Origin: Allolobophora icterica
Taxonomy: Eukaryota; Annelida; Clitellata; Crassiclitellata; Lumbricidae
Direction: 5' to 3'
NCBI GenBank assembly: GCA_963556255.1
Contig: OY744615.1
Span: 13,690,918 to 13,754,917 of the forward strand
Length of the DNA stretch: 64,000 bases
Position numbers and translations under genes: made by a program. Shown here piece by piece: positions 21,291 to 33,010 of the stretch. Below the pieces are notes generated by a model that did not search any database, was not told the DNA's origin, and saw nothing but the letters and a program-made list of their open reading frames with translations. Every line of letters begins with the position of its first letter. Within the stretch, counting starts at the first letter, position 1.

Positions 21291-21439
21291 CTGGCGGACT
21301 GGTAGCTGAGGTTTTCTCGCTCTCCCGTCCAACCCTAACATTTCGCCGGTTCTAACATCGCTTCGTCCCTCAAGACCTTGTCCGGTTCCTGGTGTTTTCA
21401 CCTCCATCTGTTATATTAGTACAGCGGATGGAAAGAAAT

Positions 21440-22400
21440 CGGAGAACGAGTGTAAATTATAGTGACGGAATTAGATTAGACTGGATTAGACGGAATTAGA
21501 TTAGTCTGCATTGAATTATAAGTACTGCATTTAATTAGACTAGATTAGATTAGACTGGATTAGATTGCACAGGATTAGATTGCAATGGAGTAGATTAGAC
21601 TGCTTTAAACTGGACTGGATTAGACTGGATTAGATTATACCGGATTAGATTGCACAGGATTATATTAGACTGGGTTAGACTAAATGGGATAAGATTAGAC
21701 GGGATTAAATTAGACTGATTTAAATTAGACTGATTTAAATTAGACTGATTTAAATTAGACTGATTTAAATTAGACTGATTTAAATTAGACTGATTTAAAT
21801 TAGACTGATTTAAATTAGACTGATTTAAATTAGACTGATTTAAATTAGACTGATTTAAATTAGACTGATTTAAATTAGACTGATTTAAATTAGACTGATT
21901 TAAATTAGACTGATTTAAATTAGACTGATTTAAATTAGACTGATTTAAATTAGACTGGATTAGATTAGCCTGGAGTAGAATAGACGGAATTAGATTAGAC
22001 GGAATTAGATTAGACGGAATTAGATTAGACGGAATTAGATTAGACGGAATTAAATTAGACGGAATTAGATTAGACGGAATTAGATTAGACGGAATTAGAT
22101 TAGACGGAATTAGATTAGACGGAATTAAATTAGACGGAATTAGATTAGACGGAATTAGATTAGACGGAATTAGATTAGACGGAATTAGATTAGACGGAAT
22201 TAGATTAGACGGAATTAGATTAGACGGAATTAAATTAGACTGGATACAAGTAGGCTGGATTAGATTAGAGTATTAGACGGGATTAGATTACATAAGATTG
22301 GATTAGACAAGATTAGATTAGACTGGATTAGATTAGACTGGGTCATACTGGACTGGATTCGGTCAAACTGGATTAGATCAGAAGTTATTAAACTAGATTA
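21440..22400. repeat. Two-domain 15-bp minisatellite
   Basis: Array A (21713-21953) has about 16 identical units of ACTGATTTAAATTAG. Array B (about 21984-22240) has about 17 units of ACGGAATTAGATTAG with a sporadic TAAATT variant. Degenerate ACTGGATTAGATTAG-type units flank both on each side. They share a common 15-bp ancestor. Confidence 0.95.
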
Positions 22401-22544
22401 GAATGAATTATGTTGAAGTGAATTAGATTCGGCATGTTCTAATGCATCCACATTCCACAGATCTGCACGCACCCGTGTCTTCTTAACAGTCCTGGTATGC
22501 TTCCTGTACCCCACTTCAGTCACTCCATAGCTTCCAAAACATAT

Positions 22545-22700
22545 GTCCGTCCGTCCATCCATCCATCCGTCCGTCCATCCATCCAACCATCCCATCTGTC
22601 CGTCCGTTCCTTGTTTCCTCCGTCTCTCTCTTCCTACCTCCATCTTTTCGTCCGTCCACCCGTCCGTTCATCCTTCCGTCCATCTGTTTGTCTGTTCCTA
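22545..22700. repeat. (CATC/CGTC)n array
   Basis: CCATCCGTCCGTCC-type tetranucleotides. The downstream interval 22701-23600 is unique DNA with no supported gene. Confidence 0.8.
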
Positions 22701-23609
22701 ACTCTACCGTCCGTCCCCCAGTTCTTGGCTCTCTGGCCCTCTATCTCTGCCTTCCACCCTCCATTCTTCTACGCTTCCCTGTCCCCATCCGTCCGACGCT
22801 GTTCCATATGCCACCACCGGCGTTCATTCCGGCTGACACAAATTATTGTCCGTCTTGCAATTTTAACTCCACGCGGTTAAACGGATTATGCGTTCGACTC
22901 GAGTACTAGAGTCTTACGTTCGAAGATGGAGCTAAGCTGCGGAAGGGCACAAATTGAATTTAGCTGACCTAATCGGCTTAAGCGGGACGAAGGGCGAAGC
23001 GAATCAACTAGACACAACGGCGCGGTCCATTTTATTCCAAAATGCGTAAAGCGGCTCTGACGGTAACGTTTAAATTGCACCTAGTTGGGTAAGATCAGTT
23101 AATACCACGCAACGATTTATGTAAGAAAACAAAGTAATAGCTCGCCTAATTACGCATTTCTACAATTAAATGGCGTTTCAGAGGTGAATGAGAGGGGCTA
23201 ATACCTTTCGAAGTGTTCAACCAACCGTCCATTACAGTCGAATAACATGTAGACAACGATACGTCTTCCACAGTCGAGGAGTTGAATACAAACACCGTAG
23301 CGGAAACAATAAACTCTTCTTCACCAGTTGAAGAGTGAACTTAACATGCGCCCCAAAGAAACAGCAGCGCTGTCGGCCTCAAAGGACACGAGAAAATGAG
23401 CTGAAATAAATAGGAGTGAACCTTATGCGGTTCTCCTACAAAAACTCCACGTTCAAACGGTCATTTGGCAGGCCACTTAACTACCCGAAAGATCTCGTCA
23501 GATCGAAAAAGAAAACACCAAGCTCAACACACCTTTCAAAGATAACGCTTATATAGTAACCCTCTTGCATCACTCCTTAGACAAGAGAGTGAGTATGTAA
23601 CAACATAGG

Positions 23610-23611
<2 letters not shown>

Positions 23612-23701
<90 letters not shown>

Positions 23702-23703
23702 TA
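23612..23703. repeat. (TA)n/(CA)n microsatellite
   Basis: About 75 bp of pure TA followed by a short CA tract. Confidence 0.95.
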
Positions 23704-24232
23704 TACAATACTGCTGTCAATCAAACAGTTAAATTTGAATATCAATTAATCTACAGAAGCTCATCTCAACCAAATGTCACTGTACTAAATAAAACACGTT
23801 GACAGTGTCCTTGGCAGAGCTTTACATAATCACCTTGAACTGCTCGGGAGAACACAGATCAGTGGATAAGCTGCCGTATCGTTCCCCTTATTTAACACAG
23901 ACCTGTCCATTGTATTCCTCCATGACTGTCCTGTCTTCTTTCTCATGAGCACTTTTTCTTATTTCTCCTTTCATTATTCCTTTCCCTCTTTCTTTCCTTC
24001 CTTTCTTTTTCTTCCTCCCTTCCTTATTTCCATCCTTCCTTCATTGTAATTGTAGTTGGACATTTATATGGGGCCACTTCAAAGCAAACTAATCAGAGGT
24101 GCTTTCTGCACTAGCTTTTATAGTGTTAAATGTTATTAGGATCGATAGTTTATCAGCAACACAATGCGCAGAAAACTAGAAGAGTGACCAGTGGAACTCA
24201 ACCGACAATTGACATATCGCATCATGTCATTT
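23704..24232. other. Intergenic with a TTCC-rich patch and a LINE 3' end
   Basis: Pyrimidine patch at 23935-24040. The segment TGTAATTGTAGTTGGACATTT (about 24045) with GGTGC downstream resembles the inverted LINE tail also present at about 24823-24860. Confidence 0.35.
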
Positions 24233-24340
24233 CAGTTTAACGACACTGTGTGATAACAAAGATCATTAGCGTCGCCCTCCTCCTTTATCCAGGCTTGGAA
24301 CTGGCACTGCCAGAGTACGAGCAGTGGCGGTGTTCTCCAG
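24233..24340 (-). repeat. Dispersed repeat A, copy 3
   Basis: Inverse of the blocks at 735-838: GATCATTAGCGTCG, then CCAGGCTTGGAACTGGCA, then GAGTACGAGCAGTGGCGG. Confidence 0.65.
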
Positions 24341-24649
24341 ATTCTCTGGAGCAATTTGCGTCGACTGTTTATGGCGACGACAGGTGGCAGCACTCGCAAC
24401 AAACATTGATGCTGCAAACGAGAAGTCCATTACTGATGAAAAATGAAGCGCGTCCGGCTATCCGTCGAGACGCCTGGTGCACGTAGAATAGGCATTCGTC
24501 GCGTCCTCGTTTGTAGATTGTAGCACCATCAGTGACCAACGGCGTCGGTTCGTAATCCGCCGAAAAAGTACCCGGCTGTAGACGGTGCACACGGTTCGTA
24601 TATCCCAGACTCGATCGCACATAGGAAAAATGGGTCTATACCTGATAAG

Positions 24650-25078
24650 TCTGCCTTCTGTCCTTCCCATCCTTCCTCCTGTCCTTCCTTCGTCTCTGTC
24701 ATTCTTCTTTTATTTCTTCTTCTTTCATTCCTTCCTTCTATACTTCTTCTTTTTACCTTCATTTCTTCCTTCATTCTTTCCTTCCTTCCTTTATTCTTTC
24801 TTCTTCTTCCTTCCTTCCTTTCTTGTAATTGTAATCGAACAGTTATAAAAGCTCCATTTAACGATTCAGAGTGATTCTTTCTTTTCTTCCTTCCTCTCTG
24901 CATTTCTTTCTTCCTTCGTTCTTTCTTCTATCCCTCCTTCCTTCCTTCCTTCCTTCCTTCCTTCCTTCCTTCCTTCCTTCCTTCCTTCCTTCCTTCCTTC
25001 CTTCCTTCCTTCCTTCCTTCCTTCCTTCCTCCATTCCCTTCTTCCCTCCTCCCTTCTTTCCTTCCGTCCTTCCTTGAG
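24650..25078. repeat. (TTCC)n pyrimidine tract
   Basis: A degenerate part (24650-24830), a LINE-tail interruption (about 24823-24865), then a nearly pure CCTT array (about 24940-25030). Ser/Phe/Leu and Lys/Glu/Gly frames are artefacts. Confidence 0.9.
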
Positions 25079-25564
25079 TCAATGTACTCACTATAAAATG
25101 GTGTCAACATCACCCCTCCACTTGCCTAGCCACCTGGGTGTTATCCATCCTACTTATGTTAACTGCATCATTGCGGCCGACCCATTGCAAACTTTATTAT
25201 TTCCCTCGACATTCTTTTCCCACGCACCCAAAGCCGAGAACAATATCGAAACATCATGTCACGATGCTGATCCGATATAACTCGTTGAACCCAACTAGAT
25301 GCATAACCAATGTGACTTTCCCACTCAATCGCAGGAAACTTCACTGATTGCGCGCCAAATAGGATTAAGGGAACCACGCGACCACCCGGCGGTCGAAAAA
25401 TCTAAATAATTATATAATTGCGCATGACCGGAAGTCAGCGTTCAAAGGTCAGTTGGAAGGAGGCACCGTGACCAACCGCCTGTTTGAATAGATATAGATG
25501 CAGTAATAAGCACTTAGGCCTACACTACAATGACCCTAGAGCGCATAACATCGTCCGAAGGTCA

Positions 25565-25720
25565 TGTATGTATGTATGTATGTATGTATGTATGTATGTA
25601 TGCATGTATGTATGTATATGTATGTATGTATGTATGCATTTATGTATGTATGTATTTATGTATATATTTATGTATGTATTTATGTACATGTAGGTATGTA
25701 TTGTATGTATGTATGCAGTT
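25565..25720. repeat. (TATG)n microsatellite
   Basis: TATG units, pure at first and then with TTTA and CATG variants. The flank 25079-25564 has no supported gene. Confidence 0.9.
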
Positions 25721-26365
25721 GTTGGTTTATTAGTCTAGCGAGTAATAAGACTTTCAAGTCTATTGATCAAAATTCGTTTTCTTATTTACAACTTTATACA
25801 TTTGGAACGAAACTCATTTCCAGCATGAACACCGAACAAAACGGTCGAACAATAAGCAACCAGCCGAACTTACAGGAAAGTCGTTGGCATAACTAAGTAA
25901 ATAGTACAAGCGTCATCTTCATTATGTATGTATGTATTCATATTCATGTTGCTTGATCGCCACCTGTCCTAATTGGGATTGCAGTGGAATTTACCTTTAC
26001 TACCCTTTACTGCCGCCGCCATGTAATGTACTAATAGCAAAATGGGGGACCCTTCCTAGCGGGATCTTATCCCTTCTGGGTTCCCTTTTGCGTCCAAATG
26101 AATCCCTCCGTTAAATGAATCCCACCACTGGACCATAAGTCACTGTATATCTCCTATGTACAACTAAGAAAAGCCAAAAGCTTTAGTATGGGACATGACT
26201 TTGGCCAAGTGGCTTACTATGTCACATGCGAACTGAAGTGATGATTGTTTGATCAGTATGGTTCTGTTCTGCTTATTTTTCGTCTACTTTGGTGTAAAAC
26301 ATGACTGAGGTCAGATGTAAACAAAATAATCGATATGTACAATTGTTGTTTTGGAACAATAAAAC
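25721..26365. other. Intergenic, no supported gene
   Basis: Unique DNA. It ends with GGAACAATAAAACGC leading into (ATGTT)n at about 26369-26396, another retroelement-tail pattern. Confidence 0.35.
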
Positions 26366-26534
26366 GCTATGTTATGTTATGTTATGTTATGTTATAATGT
26401 ATGTATTATGCATGTATTTATGCATGCATGTATCTGCAATGTACGTATATGTGTGTCGTATCGTATCGTGTCTGAGAATTTATTGGTGCCGAAGTATAGG
26501 CTATTTAGAGTGATAGGCCTGAGAGAATAAATAG

Positions 26535-26720
26535 GTATTCAAGCAGCCAAAATCTTACTACGGATTGAAGGGGGCAGGTCGTTCCATAAGGAGGGGCCAA
26601 AAATAATATGACGGTGTTCGGCCATGGCAGTCCTAGCCAGAGGGACAAGGAGATTTAGCCGATCAGCAGACCGAAGAGGGAGGGAAGAGAGAGCAGGGAG
26701 AGTTTTACGCGGCAAGTGTA
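26535..26720 (-). pseudogene. LINE ORF2 C-terminal relic
   Basis: The minus frame reads RLNLLVPLARTAMAEHRHII and, shortly after, FGPSLWNDLPPSIRS. This is a clear ORF2 C-terminal signature (VPxART, GPSLWNxLPPSIR). It stops in frame soon after and lacks everything upstream. Confidence 0.75.
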
Positions 26721-27150
26721 TACATGTAATACGTATGGATAATGTATGCGTATATGCATCTATTTGTGTACGAATGCACAATTGCACATCTGTGTACGAC
26801 ATTCGATGTAGTATGCAATCCTTTTGTTATTTTCCAGGGTACAAAGTGATCCCTTGAGATTTCGAAACGCCTCAGAATCGTTATTTCTCAATGACTTGCA
26901 AACAATATTATTGGATATCATTTAGCTGCCACACGACCTGGAGATTATTCAACTTAATTTGGATTCATATTTCTGCGACAATTTTTATAAGATATTTCAG
27001 GCAAAGGAACAAGTGAGACTTTTCACGGTTATTAAACACGCTGTGCTACTAATAATAATTATTGTTGTGCTCGGTTACTTCACCTTTAAATCGGTTATTT
27101 CGACATCAACAGTACTGTTCTTGACGCTGCAAGGTTTGTTCAGGAATGAG
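26721..27150. other. Intergenic, no supported gene
   Basis: AT-rich. The ORF at 26959-27171 has one hydrophobic stretch but no start or splice evidence. Confidence 0.3.
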
Positions 27151-27308
27151 TCATCATCATCATTATTATGACATCACCATCATTACATCGTCGTCGTCAT
27201 CATCACCATCATAATCATCATCATCAGTTCCTGGCGCCATCAGCATCGTCGTCATCAGGCATCATCATTATCATCACCATCATCATTATCACATCACCAT
27301 CAACATTA

Positions 27309-27380
<72 letters not shown>

Positions 27381-27460
27381 AATCATCATCAACATCATCA
27401 TCATCATCAGTTCCTGGAACTAGCCACTATTATTATTATCAATATTATTAAAAATATTAT
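27150..27460. repeat. (CAT)n microsatellite
   Basis: Degenerate then pure CATCAT (about 27310-27380). It lies at the 3' end of a minus-strand LINE relic. Confidence 0.9.
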
Positions 27461-27740
27461 TATTAAAATGTTTTAGCGACTATGGATGCGAACAAACGAT
27501 CTCTATTCATTTCAACCAGTTGTCAAATCCAGTGCTTTTCTCGTCTTTAATCCAAATCTTTTTACGTCTTAACTTTTATTCTCTACAGCGTAGTCTGCGT
27601 ATTGTTCTCTTTTTTCTCTTTCGTTGCATTTCCACGTAGCGCATTGTTTGGGATCCGGTCAACCCATGCAACACCATCGGAGTCTTCCCTGTACTACTTT
27701 CTCTAACAGCATATCGTTCATCGGCCCGATTGCTTCCTGC
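27405..27740 (-). pseudogene. LINE relic of the VDRIP / GRPRLRW type, copy 1
   Basis: On the minus strand VDRIPNNALRGN and a Lys/Arg-rich segment align block by block with the copy at 39420-39700. Both end at TCAGTTCCTG next to a CAT array. The copy is frameshifted and dead. Confidence 0.5.
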
Positions 27741-27975
27741 CATTTACATACATTCAGTAAATGGAATAGGGGCAGACATTTGAATTACCGTACTTTCATA
27801 CATTGCAGCTTATAAATCGTAAATGTCGTTCCGTTGATTAGAAATGGACCATTCTAAAGACAGTGTGCGTACGTGATGAGCAGAAACACCATTCGTAAAC
27901 TCAGAATCCAAATAACACAGAAACATCAAATCGATCGCAATATAAGAGAATTATCGAACAATTTACGCTTTGAAG

Positions 27976-28353
27976 TAGGGCTGTACCGAACATTCGCTTC
28001 ATATTCGCTTCGGGGCCGAATAGTGGGCCAAATAGCTATTCGGTATTCGGCCCAATAGTAGCGGTCGGCCCGAATACGAATAGTGGTCACGTGACATCTG
28101 CATATGCGGCTGCTATTGCGAGTGGACTGAAGTACTCTGTCATTAACATAATATATGCTGTGGTTGCAGCCAGGCGATGCCTACTGTCTGGACCGCGGTT
28201 CGCAGTGTCAGTAGTCTAATTCTTTGTGTACAGTGAGTGAACGTTAACGTATTTTTGAATGTTGTCGGTAGACCTATTTTTTGCACTCTTCGTATTCGTA
28301 TTCTTACTCGGCCGAATAGTTGGTCCAATAATCACCTATTCGGTACGGCCCTA
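27976..28353. mobile_element. hAT-like MITE, TAGGGCTGTACCGAA family (378 bp)
   Basis: Ends are TAGGGCTGTACCGAA and, inverted, TAGGGCCGTACCGAA. A perfect 8-bp duplication CTTTGAAG flanks it (27968-27975 and 28354-28361). ATTCG/CGAAT blocks are repeated near both ends. No coding capacity. Confidence 0.9.
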
Positions 28354-28361
28354 CTTTGAAG

Positions 28362-29200
28362 TGTGAGTCAGGCTTTAAGACAACCTGTTTCGGATTGTTT
28401 ATCAAACATAGGCTGTCTCTCTGTCTCAACGACTGATCTTCTGGATAACGATGACCTGATCACGGTTTGACTTTGATGCGCCATCGGTTGATACCTTGTG
28501 CATTAAACACCGGCGCTATAGAAGTTACTAATCGATAACAATAAACGGTAATAATAGTAAGAGTAAAATGATGAGCAGCGTAAACGCAGCCACATCATGG
28601 CCATTTTGCCTTCTTTTGTGTATTGTCTAAAAGCACTGGTGTATGAAAAGGTGGACTTTTGACTGCGCTATTATAATTACTTACTTGCTTAGTTAGATTA
28701 AAACGCCCTAAGCATCCCTGAATCTAAAACCTGAGGTTGAGCGGGTTCATCTTCCTCTCATTTTTGCAATGTTCGGAATTTGTATAAAAATCTTGCGTGC
28801 TGCCCTGGGCAATGTATAGGAAGGGGAGAGGGCACTGGAATGGAGAACTCTACGCCCCCATCAAACGTCACTGCTTTCGTGAATTTTCCGCGCAACGCCT
28901 CGTCCGTTAATTGCCCCGTCAAAACAGCGAATTTGCAACCGAGAGCAAGAATGATCGATCACCCTCATAAACATATATACAGGATTTATTTTATAGTCAC
29001 AGTATTACACATATATTCATTTCTACGTAAACATACATGGAGTGATCTCTATAATAAATGTGTAAATATATTTAGACCCTTTTCGCTTAAATTAGAGTTT
29101 ACAAATCAGAAGATATAATGGAAGTTTTGTATTTGTAAACACTCTGTGATACAAAATCGTATAGGCCTGTCAGCCTAATACTTGCAATATTTGCATATCA
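28362..29200. other. Intergenic, no supported gene
   Basis: AT-rich unique DNA with a (TTAC)n trace at about 28675. The ORF at 28780-29118 has potential N-glycosylation sites but no other signal. Confidence 0.3.
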
Positions 29201-29209
29201 GCGACAAAG

Positions 29210-29220
29210 GCAGTGTGTGT

Positions 29221-29264
<44 letters not shown>

Positions 29265-29360
29265 GTGTGTGTGCGTGGGCGTGCGTGTGTTCGTGTGTGT
29301 GTGTGTGTGTGTGTGTGCGTGCGTGCGTGCGTGTGTGCGTGTGCGTGTGCGTGTGCGTGG

Positions 29361-29445
<85 letters not shown>
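29210..29445. repeat. (GT)n/(GC)n microsatellite
   Basis: About 235 bp of GT with GCGTGC interruptions. All frames are Cys/Val- or His/Thr-rich artefacts. The following 29500-29790 is GAAA/GGAA purine-rich. Confidence 0.95.
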
Positions 29446-29799
29446 GTTCATCTGCTCGATCAATCTTAGGCTTGTTACGTGACTTGGATAAACGGAATCG
29501 ATGGCAGGTTTGCGAACCCAAAGGGTTAAGGAAGGAAACGAACGACGAACGAAAGAGAATGAAAAAGTGGAAGAAGCATAAAACAAGGGTGGAACGAAGA
29601 ACCGGTAAAAGGAAAGAGTGAAAGAAAGAAAAACGAAGGGAAGAGGATGAGGTAGATAAGGAAAAGAATAGATCAGGAGGGAAGGAAGGAAGATGAAAAA
29701 GGAACAAAAACGAAACAGAGGTTGAAGGAAATATTAAGAAAACAAAAGAAGAAAAAAGATTAAGGAAAGAGGGAGAAAAAAGAAAAGTATAGGCCTATG

Positions 29800-30330
29800 G
29801 CATGAAGGTTAAGTACGGAAATAAGTATAAATTGCACACAGAAAGAGTCCGTATAATTATTCAGTGTGTGTTAAAGTGTGTTTCCATGCTGGACTCCCAT
29901 GGTGTGTTAATGTGAGTTTTGATAGATTCATCGATTTGTTTTAAAGTAAAAGGTTCGTTGTTCAGTCAAACATCAACTAACAATGAAGAGTCTTCAATCA
30001 GTCCTTTGACCTTGATGAGGACGCCATAACAAAGGCATAGAGTAGCCATAGAACCGAGAGTTGTAGGCTGTTAGCCCTCTATTAAACGAAGAATATAGCC
30101 TATATGCAGTCGTTATATATATAGTCTAAATTAAAGTTTCGATGCTGGACCCCAGTAAGCCTGTATATCCCTACTGTGTTAATATGTGCTTCCATGCTAG
30201 ACTCCCACGTAGCCTGTATATCCCAGTGTGTCAAAGAGTGTTTTCATGCTGGACGCCCACGGAGCCTGTATTATCCCCAGTGTGCTAATGTATGTTTCCA
30301 TGATGAACTCCCACGGAACATGTAAATCAC
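29800..30330. repeat. Diverged tandem repeat (TGCTGGACTCCCA... unit)
   Basis: The string TTCCATGCTGGACTCCCA and variants (CATGCTGGACGCCCACG, CGATGCTGGACCCC, CATGATGAACTCCCACGG) recur at about 29880, 30140, 30190, 30245 and 30297, each near a GTGTTAA-like string. This is a degraded tandem array with units of about 55-60 bp in its right half. Confidence 0.6.
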
Positions 30331-30339
30331 TAGCAACAG

Positions 30340-30760
30340 CCTGTGACGTCTTGTCTGCTCTGGCCTCTTGTATGCCAACGGGGGTGGGGTACAAAATCAA
30401 ATCTCTTACGTACAACGCCCTTCAAACCTCTCAACCTTCTTACATTCGCCAGCTTTTTACTATCCAACCGCCCGGGTCTACTCGCTCATCATCATATCTT
30501 TCTTAATCTCGGCCTTCAGTCTCCTCATCTCTGAAATTCTACAACCGCTCCTTAGTCCGTAGTTTCCTCATCCTCCCATATCGCCTGTTGACATCACTTC
30601 TCCTCCGCTTGCACTGTCCTCTGCTGCTTTCCACTCACGACTGAAAACCGAACTCTTCGAGCTATCCTATCCTGATTCCATTCCTGCGCCACCACACCAC
30701 CGCCGTCATCACCGATTGCCACCGTAGCACCCTGATGTCTCCTCAGCTTGACCTCCCCGG
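30340..30760 (+). pseudogene. LINE ORF2 C-terminal relic
   Basis: PSYIRQLFTIQPPGSTRSSS in one frame, then FHSRLKTELFELSYPD in another, follow the order of CR1-like ORF2 C-termini. Frameshifts separate them. (ACATTT)n at about 30884-30900 may be its tail. Confidence 0.65.
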
Positions 30761-30939
30761 ACTCTGACCTGGCACCGGAACGGATAAAGCGGACATGGCT
30801 ATTGCGGACTTGATATAGCGCCGGTCAATAAGCTGGTCTCCCTGACGTGGCTTTGTGTGGCTCTGAGAAATTTCGGAGATTTACATTTACATTTACATTA
30901 CAACTGAGATCTTGAAGTCAACTGGTTTTAACGCAAAGT

Positions 30940-31370
30940 TCTCTGGTTCTCGTTATGATGGGTGCATTTTTTCGTACAAACTCCTTCTCTGTTAGCTGCA
31001 TTTAATTTGGCTTCTTGTAGAATGCAGAATAAGATTTAGCTGGTGTGTCAGACTGTGTCTGTGCACACAATTTTAGTAGTAGCTCTCCTACATAGGCCTA
31101 CATCCATAACCCAACCACTGTTAGGCCTATCTTCTTGCACCCCACCCCAGTATGTGGTCTTCGGGTATGGGTATTCCGGTTGAGTCAAGATGCAGAACTG
31201 TCATGGATTCTCTGGCATTCCATGCTGCTGTCCTCAAGGATTGGAACCGCCTACTAATATTTCACCGATGCTCGAACTCTTTCATTTTTAATAAACACCT
31301 CAAAATATTTTTCAGTGATAATAAAACAGTAGGATATCTTACTGCTCTCCACCTGGCGACTGACTAATCA
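30940..31370 (+). pseudogene. Second LINE ORF2 C-terminal relic
   Basis: SRCRTVMDSLAFHAAVLKDW then FHRCSNSFIFNKHLKIFF on the plus strand resembles the last about 50 residues of a LINE ORF2 (R-R-FAF-APLLWN / FK--LK--LF pattern), less well conserved than its neighbour. Confidence 0.4.
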
Positions 31371-32890
31371 CGCCTCGGATTCGCATTTCTGTATGACTTT
31401 GTTTCGTAATAATAGGGCCTAATTAGAACTGATCAGATGAGCTAGAATTACCTCAGATGAGATCAGAGCTCAAACGACCTGATTCGATTGAATTAGTCTT
31501 AAGTACAATTCTCTAAGTAATGAAAACAATTTACGGATTGCAGCATCAGTTTGTAGAGCAGTCCGCATGTTGTTCGGTGAGATTTAGTGTTGCTTCGATG
31601 CGACTAACACCGGCAGTTCGATCATCTGGAGTCTCGATTAATATATTTTCGATTGTAATCATAACAGACCGCGAACCATGTGAGTGGTATTAATCGACCG
31701 TAGGCCTACCTGTTTTTCCAATGCAAATCTAGCGAGAAAATCTTTTTTTGATCGAAATATCATACCTTTTTCTTGCCAGACAGCTTTCGCCGAAATTGGT
31801 GATTTAGCCCATGCAGCGTTAACATTGTGACGTTTAATATTATTTCTTGATTGTTTTAAAATCGTAAGTTTATGACGTCACAGTTGATGACGTCATTGCT
31901 ATTTGAAGATATACGATGTATTTCCGAAACTTGGCACTTGACTAATGACTATTCCCGACTGCAGTAGACTTTCTCGTTCTAAATTTAACAAGTTATTAAT
32001 TTGCAACAATTTGTATTATATGATAGATACATTTAAACTATTTCGCATAAGGTTCCATGAAATATTACATATAATAAAATTATGCTTTTAGCACTATTAG
32101 GCCTAATCTTGTGCAATATCATAAGTTTCACTTAACTGCGCTTTCTTCTGATTCTAGGTTTATAGGCCTACACCTTTAAAATTATTTTCTCTCATCCTAC
32201 ATATTTATCAATTTGTTTTAATCACTGAAAATATTGTTTTCAATGTTTGCATGTATTTCCATAAAATTGTTTGATTGCATTAAACGATAAAATCTTGAAA
32301 ATTGAAGAGTACAATAAAAAATCTTTTGTCATAATTACAGGTATTATAAACTTACAATCAAAGCTATTTTATAATTTAAAAAAACAGATTAAGAATCTCA
32401 TGTACATAATGAATGTTCATTAGGAATCTTTCTTTTAAATTTAAACAAATTTCTTTTGTGTGACTTTTGCTCAAAAACAATGCCTAATTTGCCTAAAAGA
32501 TCGTCTGATCGCAATACAAGTATCACAGACATTATTAGGTTATTTTAAACTGTTAGAGACTATTGTTTGCTTTCTAGTTTATTCGGTAGACGACATGAGT
32601 AAAGTTGGCATCAGTATTCGAAAGATGGCAGTACTGTCAACAATTTTGGTTTCGTCTATGCTCTCCTGAGGGCGCAACTGTTCAAGCCTTTCAGCAATGC
32701 ATTTGGGAGTAGGGCAAGTTTCTTCTCTGTGCCCGATGAAGCCTATTACCATGAATCTAATCTAATCTAATCCGATCGAACCTAATCTTGCTTGTCATAA
32801 TATGATTTAATGTAATCTAATCTTAACTATGATTGACTTGCTAATCTAATCTTCTATACGGTAGTTTTAACACAGCACACGACCTCGCTG
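31371..32890. other. Intergenic, AT-rich, no supported gene
   Basis: No ORF with features. A (ATCTA)n tail at about 32755-32772 follows GCCCGATGAAGCCTATTACC, another retroelement-like end. Confidence 0.35.
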
Positions 32891-33010
32891 AATCAACTAT
32901 CCGATTGTCCAGTGGTTAACGTACTGGACTATCACTTGGATGGTCGGGGGTTCAAATCCCTGCATGTGCAGAATTATACTCCGCTCACTCCCTAGTCAAT
33001 TCCTTATTTT
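32890..33010 (+). repeat. tRNA-derived SINE-like element
   Basis: A-box TGTCCAGTGGTTAACG (about 32906-32921) and a good B box GGGGGTTCAAATCCC (about 32946-32960) are separated by a typical distance. Acceptor-stem pairing is not kept, so it is a SINE head rather than a tRNA gene. Confidence 0.55.

Noticed and set aside
20724..21355. 193- and 190-aa Cys/Val/Leu-rich ORFs
   Set aside because: Imperfect GTGTTTGTG repeat read in parallel frames; hydrophobicity comes from the repeat.
32890..33010. Functional tRNA gene
   Set aside because: A and B boxes are good, but no 7-bp acceptor stem or convincing anticodon arm; treated as a SINE head. The same judgement was applied at 843, 35225, 39335, 58196 and 61301.
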